From the NCBI GenBank assembly GCA_039188505.1, contig JBCCZC010000183.1, forward strand, positions 1 through 10,731: DNA of 10,731 nucleotides. The letters run 5' to 3'. This document shows positions 1 through 6,937 of this stretch, one piece after another. Numbering within the stretch: the stretch's first letter is position 1; each line of letters begins with the position of its first letter. This DNA is from JBCCZC01 sp039188505. GTDB taxonomy: Bacteria > Pseudomonadota > Gammaproteobacteria > Xanthomonadales > SZUA-38. The notes under the pieces are model-generated. The model was not told the DNA's origin. It did not search any database and was given only the letters and a program-made list of their open reading frames with translations. Both the position numbers and the translations under genes were made by a program.

Positions 1-180
1 GAAACACTCTCAAATATCCTCATAAGATCATCACTGCAGCCACCACCATGCCCTAAAGGTCACAGGAAATCATGCAGCACATGCGACGCCGTCGAGGGGT
101 ACGGCGCCCCCGCGTCCGCTCGCCGGGGGAAGGATTTCAAGGGAGGTCCGGCGAGCACTTGCTCTGCATGGATGGACGCT
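1..180. other. Left-edge non-coding stretch
   Basis: No gene can be supported here. The first 50 or so bases are much richer in A+T than the rest of the window. Two edge fragments are possible. On the plus strand, a reading frame entering from the left ends in TAA at 54-56, after 17 visible codons. On the minus strand, an ATG at 21-23 opens a frame that leaves the window after seven codons. Neither is long enough to identify. The rest holds an inverted repeat (listed separately) and the 3' flank of the glycine-zipper gene. Confidence 0.5.
118..156 (-). terminator. Hairpin downstream of the glycine-zipper gene
   Basis: Arms GCTCGCCGG (118-126) and CCGGCGAGC (148-156) are perfect 9-bp complements around a 21-nt loop. 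The hairpin begins 25 bp past the stop codon of the minus-strand glycine-zipper gene, where a transcript end is expected. No T-run follows on the minus strand, so it does not look like a classic intrinsic terminator. It could be a 3'-stabilising stem or part of a factor-dependent terminator. Confidence 0.35.
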
Positions 181-690
181 TCAGTTACCGAGCGGCGACA
201 TCGAGACCTGCAGGTCGATGAACTGCCCCGGATCCCGGCGGGTGCGGGTCGTGAATACCTCGCCGCGGTACTCGTACTCCACGTGATAGCCGACGACCCG
301 CTCTTCCTCGCGGTATTCGTCTACGACCTGGCAGGTCGTGCGGACCTGTGGGTTGGCGCGGCGTTGCTTGGCGTAGTCGTTTCCGATCGCGCCCCCAAGG
401 GCGGCGCCGGCGACCGTGAGTGCCTTGCGCCCGCTGCCGCCGCCGAACTGATTCCCGACGGTGCCGCCGATGATCGCGCCGACGAGCGTGGGCGCTGCGC
501 CGGACCCGCGGTACTCGATGACCTCCTCGCGGCACACCTCGCGTGAAGCCGGCACCTGAACGATGCGCACGACCGGTGTGACATCGAGGACGCGTCCCTG
601 GACGACGCGGCTATGCTCATCCCGCGCCTGGGCGGGCAGAGACAGCAGTGCCAGCGTGGTGGCGATCAGTGCAACGCTCGTTCCTCTCAT
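181..690 (-). CDS. Exported glycine-zipper 2TM domain protein
   Basis: A 169-residue protein with a Sec-type signal peptide (MRGTSVALIATTLALLSLPAQA, cleavage likely after residue 22). It has no lipobox cysteine, so it is predicted periplasmic or outer-membrane associated rather than a lipoprotein. Residues 69-104 form a glycine zipper (G71, G75, G76, G80, then G83-G85, G95, G99, G100, G103), typical of the Rick_17kDa_Anti / glycine-zipper 2TM family that includes SlyB-like proteins. The C-terminal part (about 117-167) carries the Tyr-rich beta segment usual for this family (GYHVEYEYRGEVFTTRT, then PGQF). Two cysteines (C53, C120) flank the zipper and could form a disulfide. The ATG at 690 was chosen over a longer frame because the signal peptide and a good AGGAG ribosome site lie there. 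Family members are linked to envelope integrity; the exact role here is unknown. Confidence 0.85.
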   Translation of the reverse strand: MRGTSVALIATTLALLSLPAQARDEHSRVVQGRVLDVTPVVRIVQVPASREVCREEVIEYRGSGAAPTLVGAIIGGTVGNQFGGGSGRKALTVAGAALGGAIGNDYAKQRRANPQVRTTCQVVDEYREEERVVGYHVEYEYRGEVFTTRTRRDPGQFIDLQVSMSPLGN

Positions 691-778
691 CGTTCTGCTC
701 CTCTTCTCGATGTGCCGATTTCGATGTTCGAGATCAGGATCACGCAGGATCACTGAATCGAGCCTGAACAGAGCGTGG
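691..778 (-). promoter_or_regulatory. Leader region of glycine-zipper gene with tandem repeat
   Basis: This 88-bp gap separates the MATE gene stop from the glycine-zipper start. On the minus strand it ends in a clear AGGAG ribosome site just before the ATG. It contains a tandem 9-bp repeat (plus strand CAGGATCAC at 735-743 and 745-753, 10 bp centre to centre, one helical turn), which could be a protein-binding site. I cannot name a convincing -35/-10 pair. The gene may have its own promoter or be read through from the MATE gene. Confidence 0.35.
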
Positions 779-2140
779 TCAGGAGGGCTGGACTGCCTGC
801 GTCGGCTGCAGACGTGCACGGCAAACGCGGACCGTGACGAAGCCGGCGACGATGTTGGCAAGGGCACCGGCCGCAAAGACGCCCGGCGGGCCCAGCCAAC
901 GCCCCAGCAGCAGCGCCAGAGGAATGTAGATGAGCGCCATCCGCACGAACGTGAGCATGACCGCGATGAGCGGCAGCCCGATCGCGTTCAGGGCCGCCGC
1001 TCCGACGATATTGATGCCGTAACCGGCAAGCGTGATCGGCACGATCCACAGGTAGACGGTTGCGAGGCCCGCGACGGCTTCCGTGTCGCTGAACAGCCGC
1101 GCAATGAACGGGCCCAGCAGGGCCAGCAGTGCCGCCAGGCCGACCCCGTAGGCCAGGTTGAAGCGGATCGTCAGCCGCAGCGCCTCCGTGACCCGCCCGA
1201 ATTCCCCGCGGCCCCAGTTCTGACCCACGACCGGGCCGATCGAGCTGGACAGCGCAAACATCGCGACGCCGGCCAGCATCTCGATCCGCGTGGCGACACC
1301 GAACGCCGCGACGGCCTCCTTGCCGAAGGTGGCGAGCATGGCCGTGATGGCCGCGACACCCAGCGGGTTGATCATGTTGGCGCCCGCGGCGGGCACACCC
1401 ACCTGCAGCACGCGCTTCCAGGAATCGAGCGTCTCGGTCAGGGGCGGAACCGCCCAGACGATCATCCGCTCGCGAAACTGTAGCGCCCACAGGCCAAGGC
1501 AGCATGCGGACAGGTTGGCGATGACCGTCGCCACCGCCGCGCCCTGGAGCCCCAGCTCCGGGAACGGACCGATGCCGAAAATCAGAAGCGGGTCGAAGAT
1601 CAGATTCAGGAGCGCAGCGGACATCATGATCAGCCCGGGGATGCGCGCATCGCCGGCCGCTCGAATGAGCCCGTTGCCCACCATGGGGACCACGACGAAG
1701 GCCAGCCCCAGATACCAGACGTCCATGTAGGCGCCCACCAGCTCAAGCACCGTGCCTTGAGCGCCGAGCCGACCGAACACGGTTTCGACCGTCGCCAGCC
1801 CCAGGAACGCGACGCTCAGCCCGATCAGGGCGCTCAACACGAGAGAGTCCGTAGCCTCGCGGCGGACCCGCGAGGTATCGCCCGCCCCGATCGTGCGCGC
1901 CGCCACGGAAGCCGCACCGGCGCCCAGGCCGATGGCGATGCTCGACACGGCCATGATGACGGGAAAGGTGAAGCTCAGCGCGGAAAGCGCATCCGTGCCG
2001 AGCCGGGATACGAACCAGGTATCCACCACGGACTGGCTGATGAGCGCCAGAATGCCCCCGATCATGGGCACCGTGAGCCTCACCAGGTGTCCCTGGATCG
2101 GCCCGCTCGTGAGCGACTGTCGCTCCCGCGTACCGCTCAA
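779..2140 (-). CDS. MATE family efflux transporter
   Basis: About 453 residues, the normal size for a MATE (DinF/NorM-like) cation-coupled multidrug antiporter of the inner membrane, with about 12 hydrophobic segments. Recognisable family signatures: LTSGPIQGHLVRLTVPM near the start (residues 10-26), VDTWFVSRLGTDALSALSFTFP (39-60), RAAGDARIP (160-168), NLIFDPLLIFGIGP (179-192), and in the second half PVVGQNWGRGEFGRV (303-317). No Met occurs near the family's usual start. The best candidate is TTG at 2138-2140, whose last two bases are shared with the amrS stop codon (TTGA), suggesting translational coupling. The Shine-Dalgarno match is weak, which fits a coupled start. An alternative is an upstream start inside amrS, but those residues do not resemble a MATE N-terminus. 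The substrate cannot be read from sequence. Being in one transcript with amrS, it might export a product of, or protect against, that pathway (inference). Confidence 0.9.
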   Translation of the reverse strand: MSGTRERQSLTSGPIQGHLVRLTVPMIGGILALISQSVVDTWFVSRLGTDALSALSFTFPVIMAVSSIAIGLGAGAASVAARTIGAGDTSRVRREATDSLVLSALIGLSVAFLGLATVETVFGRLGAQGTVLELVGAYMDVWYLGLAFVVVPMVGNGLIRAAGDARIPGLIMMSAALLNLIFDPLLIFGIGPFPELGLQGAAVATVIANLSACCLGLWALQFRERMIVWAVPPLTETLDSWKRVLQVGVPAAGANMINPLGVAAITAMLATFGKEAVAAFGVATRIEMLAGVAMFALSSSIGPVVGQNWGRGEFGRVTEALRLTIRFNLAYGVGLAALLALLGPFIARLFSDTEAVAGLATVYLWIVPITLAGYGINIVGAAALNAIGLPLIAVMLTFVRMALIYIPLALLLGRWLGPPGVFAAGALANIVAGFVTVRVCRARLQPTQAVQPS

Positions 2141-3219
2141 GACGCCCGGCGCCTGATCGCTACGGGAAGACGTCTCCGCCCCCAGCTGCCGGGCCCCTTC
2201 GCAAACCGTCCCGGGAGGGACTCTCCGCAGCTGGCGCAGGCTCCGCGGCCGTCGAGGCCCCAGCGCCCCAGCCGATACCAATCGCGCTCGACCAGGCAAG
2301 CACCGCAGCCGTTGCACCAGGTGCTACCGCCCTCGCCGTCATGAACGTTGCCCGTGTAGGCGTAGCGGATCCCGTTTTCCCGCGCAATGTGGCGCGCCCG
2401 GGTCAGGGTCGACGGTGGCGTCGCCGGTCGATCGAGGAGGCGATAATCCGGATGGAAGGCGGTGAAGTGCATGGGCACCTCGGGCCCGAGGCGATCCACG
2501 ACCCACGCGGTCATGCGATCGATCTCGGCGTCGCTGTCGTTCTCCCCAGGAATCAGCAGCGTCGTCAGTTCCAGCCAGACGTCTGTCTCCCGATGGACGT
2601 ACTCGAGCGTTTCCAGAATAGGAGCGAGCGATGCCCCGCAAAGCTTCCGGTAGAACCGTTCCGTAAAGGCCTTCAGATCGATGTTGGCCGCATCCATGGC
2701 CGCGAAGAACGCGCGCCGCGGCGCGGGCGTCACGTAGCCTGCGGTGACCGCCACCGTCGCGATGCCGCGAGCCCGGCACGCCGCTGCGACGTCCAGCGCG
2801 TACTCGATGAAGATGACAGGATCGTTGTAGGTAAACGCCACGCTCCGGCAGCCGAGTGCAGCCGCGGTTGCGGCCAACTCCTCGGGAGACGCAGAGTCCT
2901 GTAGCCGATCCAGGTCCCGCGCTTTGCTCACGTCCCAGTTCTGGCAGAACTTGCAGGCGAGATTGCATCCGGCGGTACCGAAAGACAGGACAGAGCTGCC
3001 GGGGTAGAAGTGGTTCAGCGGTTTCTTCTCGATCGGATCCACGCAGAAGCCACTGGACCGCCCGTGGGTGAGAAGTTCAACCCGATCCCCGCGCCGGCCG
3101 CGGACGAAACAGGCGCCGCGCTGCCCGTCCCGCAGGCGGCAGAAGCGTGGGCATAGATCGCACTGCATCCGGCCGTCCGCCAGGTGGTGCGCATAGTCGG
3201 CATGAACGAGCGAACCCAT
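2137..3219 (-). CDS. amrS: AmmeMemoRadiSam system radical SAM enzyme AmrS
   Basis: A 360-residue radical SAM protein. The canonical CxxxCxxC motif that binds the [4Fe-4S] cluster is at C85, C89, C92 (GCNLACKFCQNW), inside the family's typical stretch (KPLNHFYPGSSVLSFGTAGCNLACKFCQNWD). An N-terminal cysteine set, CDLCPRFCRL (C20, C23, C27) plus C37, precedes it. Near the C-terminus are CNGCGAC (C302, C305, C308) and CASC (C328, C331), resembling a zinc ribbon or extra metal site. Family landmarks YNDPVIFIEY, IDLKAFTERFY and LTTLLIPGEND are present. This matches the radical SAM member of the conserved AmrA/AmrB/AmrS trio (TIGR04337-like); both partners are encoded divergently next door. Distant relatives include pyruvate formate-lyase activases, but the substrate is not known to me. 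The start at 3219 is preferred over 3324 because the longer form adds a Pro/Arg-rich leader and overlaps amrB. Confidence 0.92.
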   Translation of the reverse strand: MGSLVHADYAHHLADGRMQCDLCPRFCRLRDGQRGACFVRGRRGDRVELLTHGRSSGFCVDPIEKKPLNHFYPGSSVLSFGTAGCNLACKFCQNWDVSKARDLDRLQDSASPEELAATAAALGCRSVAFTYNDPVIFIEYALDVAAACRARGIATVAVTAGYVTPAPRRAFFAAMDAANIDLKAFTERFYRKLCGASLAPILETLEYVHRETDVWLELTTLLIPGENDSDAEIDRMTAWVVDRLGPEVPMHFTAFHPDYRLLDRPATPPSTLTRARHIARENGIRYAYTGNVHDGEGGSTWCNGCGACLVERDWYRLGRWGLDGRGACASCGESLPGRFAKGPGSWGRRRLPVAIRRRAS

Positions 3220-3322
3220 ACGCGAAAGATGCGTGCTCCGGGCCCCGCCTGCAAGCGCGAAGCGAGGACGCCCGAAGGGGTTCACGGTAGACTGAATCGG
3301 ACGCGGACCAGGGAGAACCCGC
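3220..3322. promoter_or_regulatory. Divergent promoter region between amrS and amrB
   Basis: These 103 bp separate two genes reading away from each other, so both promoters should be here. For amrB, TAGACT at 3288-3293 is a fair -10, with AGGACG at 3265-3270 as a poor -35 at 17-bp spacing, and a GGGAG ribosome site at 3311-3315. For amrS on the minus strand, TTGCAG followed after 17 bp by CATCTT is a weak candidate. I see no clear operator. Shared control of the two units is likely from the layout, but not shown by any motif. Confidence 0.35.
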
Positions 3323-4117
3323 ATGTACGCATCGTTCGAGGTCCGGCATCCGGCGGTCGCGGGCCAGTTCTATCCCGCCGATTCGAGGGAACTGACCCGC
3401 ACGGTCAGGGAAATGCTCGGAGCCACTCGGGGCTCGGGACGCAGTCCGAGGGCGCTCATCGTGCCTCACGCGGGCTACCGCTACTCGGGTCTTCTGGCGG
3501 CCCGGGCCTATGCCGAACTGAGGGATGCGGGACGGCACCCTACCCGAGTCGCGCTCATCGGCCCCGCCCATCGGGTCCCGGTCGAGGGGCTGACGGTGCC
3601 CCGGTGCTTCGCCTTCGCCACGCCCCTCGGAGACGTCCACGTCGATCGGGACGCGGTTGCCGACATGCTCGCTGCCGGCACGGCTGTGGCATCGGACCGG
3701 GCCCACGCCAAGGAGCACAGCCTCGAGGTACAGCTGCCGTTTCTCCAGGAGGCTCTGGGGGACTTCCTGCTGGTCCCGATGCTGGTCGGCTATGAAGAGC
3801 CGGACACCGTGGCCGCCGTGCTCGACCCGCTGGTCGATGACGAGACGCTGCTGATCGTCAGCACGGACCTGAGCCATTTCCACGAGGTCGCTGAAGCCCG
3901 CACCCTGGATCACCGGACGATCGAGCGGATTCGCGAACTCGACACAACGCTCTACGGTGACGATGCCTGCGGGTGCCACGCGGTCAATGCGCTGAATGCC
4001 ATCGCGAAGCGCCGCGGCTGGGACGTCCGGATGCTGGGCTACCGCAATTCCGCCGACGGCGGCGGGCCTGACTACCGCGTCGTGGGCTACGGTGCCTTCG
4101 CCTACACCACACATTGA
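3323..4117 (+). CDS. amrB: AmmeMemoRadiSam system protein AmrB (MEMO1 family)
   Basis: A 264-residue member of the MEMO family, whose fold resembles class III extradiol (LigB-type) dioxygenases. N-terminal signature HPAVAGQFYPAD (residues 9-20) is followed by VPHAGYRYSG (48-57) with H49 and by IGPAHR (79-84) with H83, then KEHSLEVQLPFLQ (130-142) and VSTDLSHFH (179-187). The cysteine of the active-site-like pocket corresponds to C216 in DACGCHAV. In human MEMO1, two His and one Cys at equivalent positions bind metal, so this protein probably keeps a metal site (inference from alignment by eye). The ATG has a good GGGAG ribosome site 7 bp upstream. It overlaps the start of amrA and diverges from amrS. 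No signal peptide, so it is cytosolic. Its reaction is not established. Confidence 0.93.
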   Translation: MYASFEVRHPAVAGQFYPADSRELTRTVREMLGATRGSGRSPRALIVPHAGYRYSGLLAARAYAELRDAGRHPTRVALIGPAHRVPVEGLTVPRCFAFATPLGDVHVDRDAVADMLAAGTAVASDRAHAKEHSLEVQLPFLQEALGDFLLVPMLVGYEEPDTVAAVLDPLVDDETLLIVSTDLSHFHEVAEARTLDHRTIERIRELDTTLYGDDACGCHAVNALNAIAKRRGWDVRMLGYRNSADGGGPDYRVVGYGAFAYTTH

Positions 4118-4682
4118 AGACACGACGCTAGCGCCCCTGCTCGGCCTCGCCCGGCGGGCTGTCGTCGCGGCCGTCCGCTCCCGCACGAAGATCGACGTGC
4201 GGCTCGAAGATGGCCCGGCGCACTGGTCCGAACACGGTGCTTCATTCCTGACCCTGCGTTCCGATGGCGGCCTGCGCGGTTGCTGCGGCAGCATTCGGGC
4301 GATCCGACCACTGGCCGAGGACGTGGCCCGCAATGCGTGGATCACGGCCCTGGAGGATCCGCGCTTCGCCGCGGTTCGCGAAGGCGAGCTGCCGGGTCTG
4401 GACCTCGAGCTGAGCGTGCTCGAGCCGCTCCAGGCTAGAGAAGTGCCGGGGCGCGAATCGCTGCTCGAGTTGCTGGCGGCCGAACGTCCGGGGCTCGTGA
4501 TCGCCGAGGGCAAGCGTCGCGCGACGTTTCTACCCAAGGTCTGGGACAGCCTGCCGGAGGCCGGGGACTTCCTGGATGCGCTGCTCGACAAAGGGGGATT
4601 CAGCCGGAGCCGCTGGCCGGAACAACGGGAGGTCTGGACCTACGGCACGGCGACCGCGCGCGGGCCGCTACTCGAGGATTAA
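4092..4682 (+). CDS. amrA: AmmeMemoRadiSam system protein AmrA (AMMECR1 family)
   Basis: About 196 residues, matching the AMMECR1-domain family (TIGR00296-like). Landmarks: LLGLARRAVVAAV (16-28), FLTLRSDGGLRGCCGSI (52-68) with the family's hallmark LRGC at 61-64, NAWITALEDPRF (81-92), LDLELSVLEPLQ (103-114) and VIAEGKRRATFLPKVWDSLPE (136-156). The partner proteins AmrB and AmrS are adjacent. The start is uncertain. GTG at 4092 gives an N-terminus of usual length and lies 26 bp inside amrB, with GGG about 8 bp upstream. An ATT at 4113-4115, which overlaps the amrB stop codon as ATTGA, is an alternative non-standard start. Either way amrB and amrA overlap and are probably translationally coupled. 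The biochemical role is unknown; a cytosolic partner of AmrB/AmrS is inferred. Confidence 0.92.
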   Translation: MPSPTPHIEDTTLAPLLGLARRAVVAAVRSRTKIDVRLEDGPAHWSEHGASFLTLRSDGGLRGCCGSIRAIRPLAEDVARNAWITALEDPRFAAVREGELPGLDLELSVLEPLQAREVPGRESLLELLAAERPGLVIAEGKRRATFLPKVWDSLPEAGDFLDALLDKGGFSRSRWPEQREVWTYGTATARGPLLED

Positions 4683-4717
4683 TCCGGGTACCACCTGAGC
4701 CCTGCCCGGATTCTGAC

Positions 4718-4738
4718 GGGACCGGGCGAACCCGGCCC
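4718..4738. terminator. GC-rich hairpin between convergent genes
   Basis: Stem CCGGG (4722-4726) with CCCGG (4731-4735), closed by a CGAA tetraloop and extended by GGG (4718-4720) with CCC (4736-4738) across a single bulged A. It sits between the end of amrA and the end of the DUF4785-like gene, where transcription from both sides should stop. No run of T follows on either strand, so it is terminator-like rather than a textbook intrinsic terminator. The CGAA loop resembles a stable GNRA/CNAA-type cap. Confidence 0.45.
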
Positions 4739-4754
4739 CGACAGAGTCACAACA

Positions 4755-5990
4755 TCAGGGCACGAGCCGGAAAGCACGCTCCTGGCGCCAGAGCGAGCGC
4801 ATGCGCGACTGGTCCCGAAGTTCCAGATGGCGCAGCTCGTAGGGTGCACCCGCGCCGGCACTGGCCAGGGTTGCTCCACTGATGCTCAGCGAGACCTCGC
4901 CCGTACCGGCCTCGAGCCAGGTTGCTGCGTGCGCAACGGCGACCGGTACGAGCTGACCATCGGCAAGGGTACCGAACAGCACGGCGCGGACCTCGAAGCG
5001 GCCCGCTGCGGCGGCTTCGATGCCCACCGGCAGCTCAAGTCCGGCGTCGGACCAGGCCAGCTCACCCGTTTGCCCCGTCAGGCGACCGCTCGGTTGGGCA
5101 AGGGCGAAAGCCGTGCGAGCATCGCGCAGAACGCGTCCGTCGGGGCCGTCGCCATCGGCGAAGACGTGTGCCTCCCAGAGCCCGGGCGCGCTGCTGGCGG
5201 CGCCAGCCCGCGGCAGAAGCCCGAAGATCCGGCCGTCCGGGCCGGTGCTGAAGCGCAGGTCGCCGACGCTCCGGCCATCCGGTGCGCTGACGTAGCCGCG
5301 GAAGTCGCTGGCCTGGAGTTCGGCGCCCTGGAATCCGACCTCGATGGCGATCGGCGTTCCCGGCCGATAGCTGTCGCGCGATGCCGTCGCGTGGAGCACC
5401 AGGTTTGACTCCGGCTCGTGGACGTTGACCACGTACCGCGCACCCGCGGCCTTCGCCAGGCTGTCGACGCGGAGGCCGATCACACCCTCGCCGACGCTAT
5501 CGAGCAGCCGGAAGGCAACCGTGCCCCTGGCGAAGCTGGCCCCGGTGGCCTTGAGCGCGGCCTCGTCGGCAAAGGTGCGGATCACTTCGGCGGCGGCGTA
5601 CTCGCGGTCGCCGGCTTTGATCGTGAGGTCTGCCACGTCGAGCGACGCCTGCTTGGCACCAGCAGCCGGTGACAGGCGGATCAGCGCGCCGGGCGCCGTC
5701 GTGAAGATCTCGATGCCCGCGGCGAGCTCGCCGGCGGTGGTGTCGAGATAGTACTGACGACTCTCCGCCCGGAAGGGCGTCTGATCGAACGCCATGACCG
5801 CATCGGCCTCGACGGCCCAGGACACGGCGACGGGCTCGCGCGCCTCGTTGAACAGCGGCTCGGCGCGCTTCGGCAGGGGCGCCAGCGCTTCGACGGTCAG
5901 GTCCTTGCCGGTCGGCGCGAGGTAGCGAACCTCAGCGGCAGTGACGGCGCAGGTGGTGCCCAGAAGGGCCAGGAACAGTGTCTTCTTCAT
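4755..5990 (-). CDS. Exported DUF4785-like protein with Ig-like domains
   Basis: A 411-residue protein starting with a Sec signal peptide (MKKTLFLALLGTTCAVTAAE, cleavage near residue 19-20). The mature chain is mostly beta-rich and lacks membrane segments and cysteines. An N-terminal region (20-200) is followed by an Ig-like segment (about 200-305; SYRPGTPIAIEV ... PDGR ... PGLWEAHVFADG) and a C-terminal beta domain (315-411; RFEVRAVLFGT ... YELRHLELRDQSRM). By eye these resemble the DUF4785 family of secreted gammaproteobacterial proteins; the match is from memory and needs a profile search. The ATG at 5990 was preferred over an in-frame GTG at 6005 because it begins the signal peptide directly. 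It follows the hydrolase gene by 11 bp, so the two are almost certainly one operon, and a function in helping, anchoring or regulating the hydrolase is plausible (inference). Confidence 0.75.
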   Translation of the reverse strand: MKKTLFLALLGTTCAVTAAEVRYLAPTGKDLTVEALAPLPKRAEPLFNEAREPVAVSWAVEADAVMAFDQTPFRAESRQYYLDTTAGELAAGIEIFTTAPGALIRLSPAAGAKQASLDVADLTIKAGDREYAAAEVIRTFADEAALKATGASFARGTVAFRLLDSVGEGVIGLRVDSLAKAAGARYVVNVHEPESNLVLHATASRDSYRPGTPIAIEVGFQGAELQASDFRGYVSAPDGRSVGDLRFSTGPDGRIFGLLPRAGAASSAPGLWEAHVFADGDGPDGRVLRDARTAFALAQPSGRLTGQTGELAWSDAGLELPVGIEAAAAGRFEVRAVLFGTLADGQLVPVAVAHAATWLEAGTGEVSLSISGATLASAGAGAPYELRHLELRDQSRMRSLWRQERAFRLVP

Positions 5991-6001
5991 GATCCGGGCC
6001 C

Positions 6002-6868
6002 TCACAGGTCGTTACGCAGGATGACGTCCAGGCCGAAGCACTTGCGCCGGCTCTGGTTGTGGCTGAGCGGCTCGCGGCCGTTCATGCGGCTGGTGTCATA
6101 GAACCAGGTCTGCCCTGCTCCGGTCTGGCTGCTGCACTCGAGGAATCCGTCCGAACAGCTGTCGAGCCAGGCCTGCGTGATCTCGAGGCCGAGGTTCAGC
6201 GTATAGCCACCACAGTAGCTGTCGCCATCCCAGACCGCGGTCTCGACGTCGGTGCCGACCACGTTCCAGAAGCCCTTTGGCAGTGACGGGCGTCCGCTCG
6301 TGCCGAGCAGGTAGTTGGCGTTGTAGTAGGCCATCCACGAGGGCTGCTGCATGCGGACGGCGTCCGAAGCATAGCCAAGCAGCCACCCGAGCGACTGTTC
6401 GAACACGTTGCCCTGCGTCACCGCCTCGGCTAGCGGCGTGCCGAGGCTCGACGGGGCGAGCGCATTAACCCAACGCGTCGCGTTGATGATGGTCGGATAG
6501 CGGCTGTCCCACGTCGGATTCGACAGGATCCAACGCATGACGTTGCCGCCGTTGGAGTGTGTGATGACCACGACGTCGTCGAGGTTCTTCGAGGTGATGA
6601 ACCCGTGGAGCTGGCCCGCGAGGCAGCCGGCCGCGCCAGAAGTCCACATGAACTGCTCGAAGTCGCAGTTGATGACGGTGTAGTTCGACGAATTGGGCAG
6701 TCCCTGGCGGACGCTGTCGACAAATTCCCGTTTCCAGTAGTCGTTGAGCGCGTCGGTCTGCTTGCCCGTTCCGTGCACGAAGGCAACGCCGGTGCCTGCC
6801 GCCTGAACGCCCGTCGCCAGAAGCAACGCGCACAGCAGCACGGCGAACCTGGTTCGCATGTCTCGCAT
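6002..6868 (-). CDS. Secreted alpha/beta hydrolase (lipase/esterase-like)
   Basis: A 288-residue protein with a clear signal peptide (residues 1-23, ending VQA-A). The mature part begins with VAFVHGTGKQ (28-37), an oxyanion-hole-type HGTG, and carries the nucleophile elbow ITHSNGGNV (102-110) with S105 as predicted catalytic serine in T-H-S-N-G-G, a variant of G-x-S-x-G with Thr in the first position. H270 (PLSHNQSRR) is the likely catalytic His; D215 or D258 could be the acid. Six cysteines in the mature chain (C68, C82, C219, C238, C245, C277) suggest disulfides, as expected outside the cytoplasm. The best start is ATG 6868, preceded by GGGAGGG. An upstream GTG merely overlaps that ribosome site. 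It is the first gene of a two-gene operon with the DUF4785-like protein. Substrate is unknown: lipid ester is a reasonable guess, not proven. Confidence 0.8.
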   Translation of the reverse strand: MRDMRTRFAVLLCALLLATGVQAAGTGVAFVHGTGKQTDALNDYWKREFVDSVRQGLPNSSNYTVINCDFEQFMWTSGAAGCLAGQLHGFITSKNLDDVVVITHSNGGNVMRWILSNPTWDSRYPTIINATRWVNALAPSSLGTPLAEAVTQGNVFEQSLGWLLGYASDAVRMQQPSWMAYYNANYLLGTSGRPSLPKGFWNVVGTDVETAVWDGDSYCGGYTLNLGLEITQAWLDSCSDGFLECSSQTGAGQTWFYDTSRMNGREPLSHNQSRRKCFGLDVILRNDL

Positions 6869-6937
6869 GGTTTTCCCTCCCACTTGATGGTTTCGAGCCG
6901 CGCGCCCCCACGACGCATGGTTGCGGCACGAGCCCGG

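Noticed and set aside
21..23. Minus-strand ATG opening a frame that exits the left edge
   Set aside because: Only seven codons are visible and there is no clear ribosome site, so a gene cannot be supported.
1..546. Plus-strand frame 1 open from the left edge to 546, giving a long unbroken reading frame
   Set aside because: From about 181 onward it is antisense to the glycine-zipper gene, which has a signal peptide, zipper motif and ribosome site. Long antisense frames are expected in GC-rich DNA, and the translation resembles no family I know.
563..1483. 306-codon plus-strand frame opposite the glycine-zipper and MATE genes
   Set aside because: Its translation is rich in Arg, Asp, Gln and His with no fold-like pattern. 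The opposite strand has a convincing membrane transporter.
2137..3324. Longer AmrS start at 3324
   Set aside because: It adds 35 Pro/Arg-rich residues, overlaps the amrB start by 2 bp, and lacks family-like sequence. The Met at 3219 precedes the conserved part.
3077..4591. 504-codon minus-strand frame covering amrB and amrA
   Set aside because: Strong family motifs for AmrB and AmrA are on the plus strand. The antisense product is low-complexity Arg/Ser/Ala-rich.
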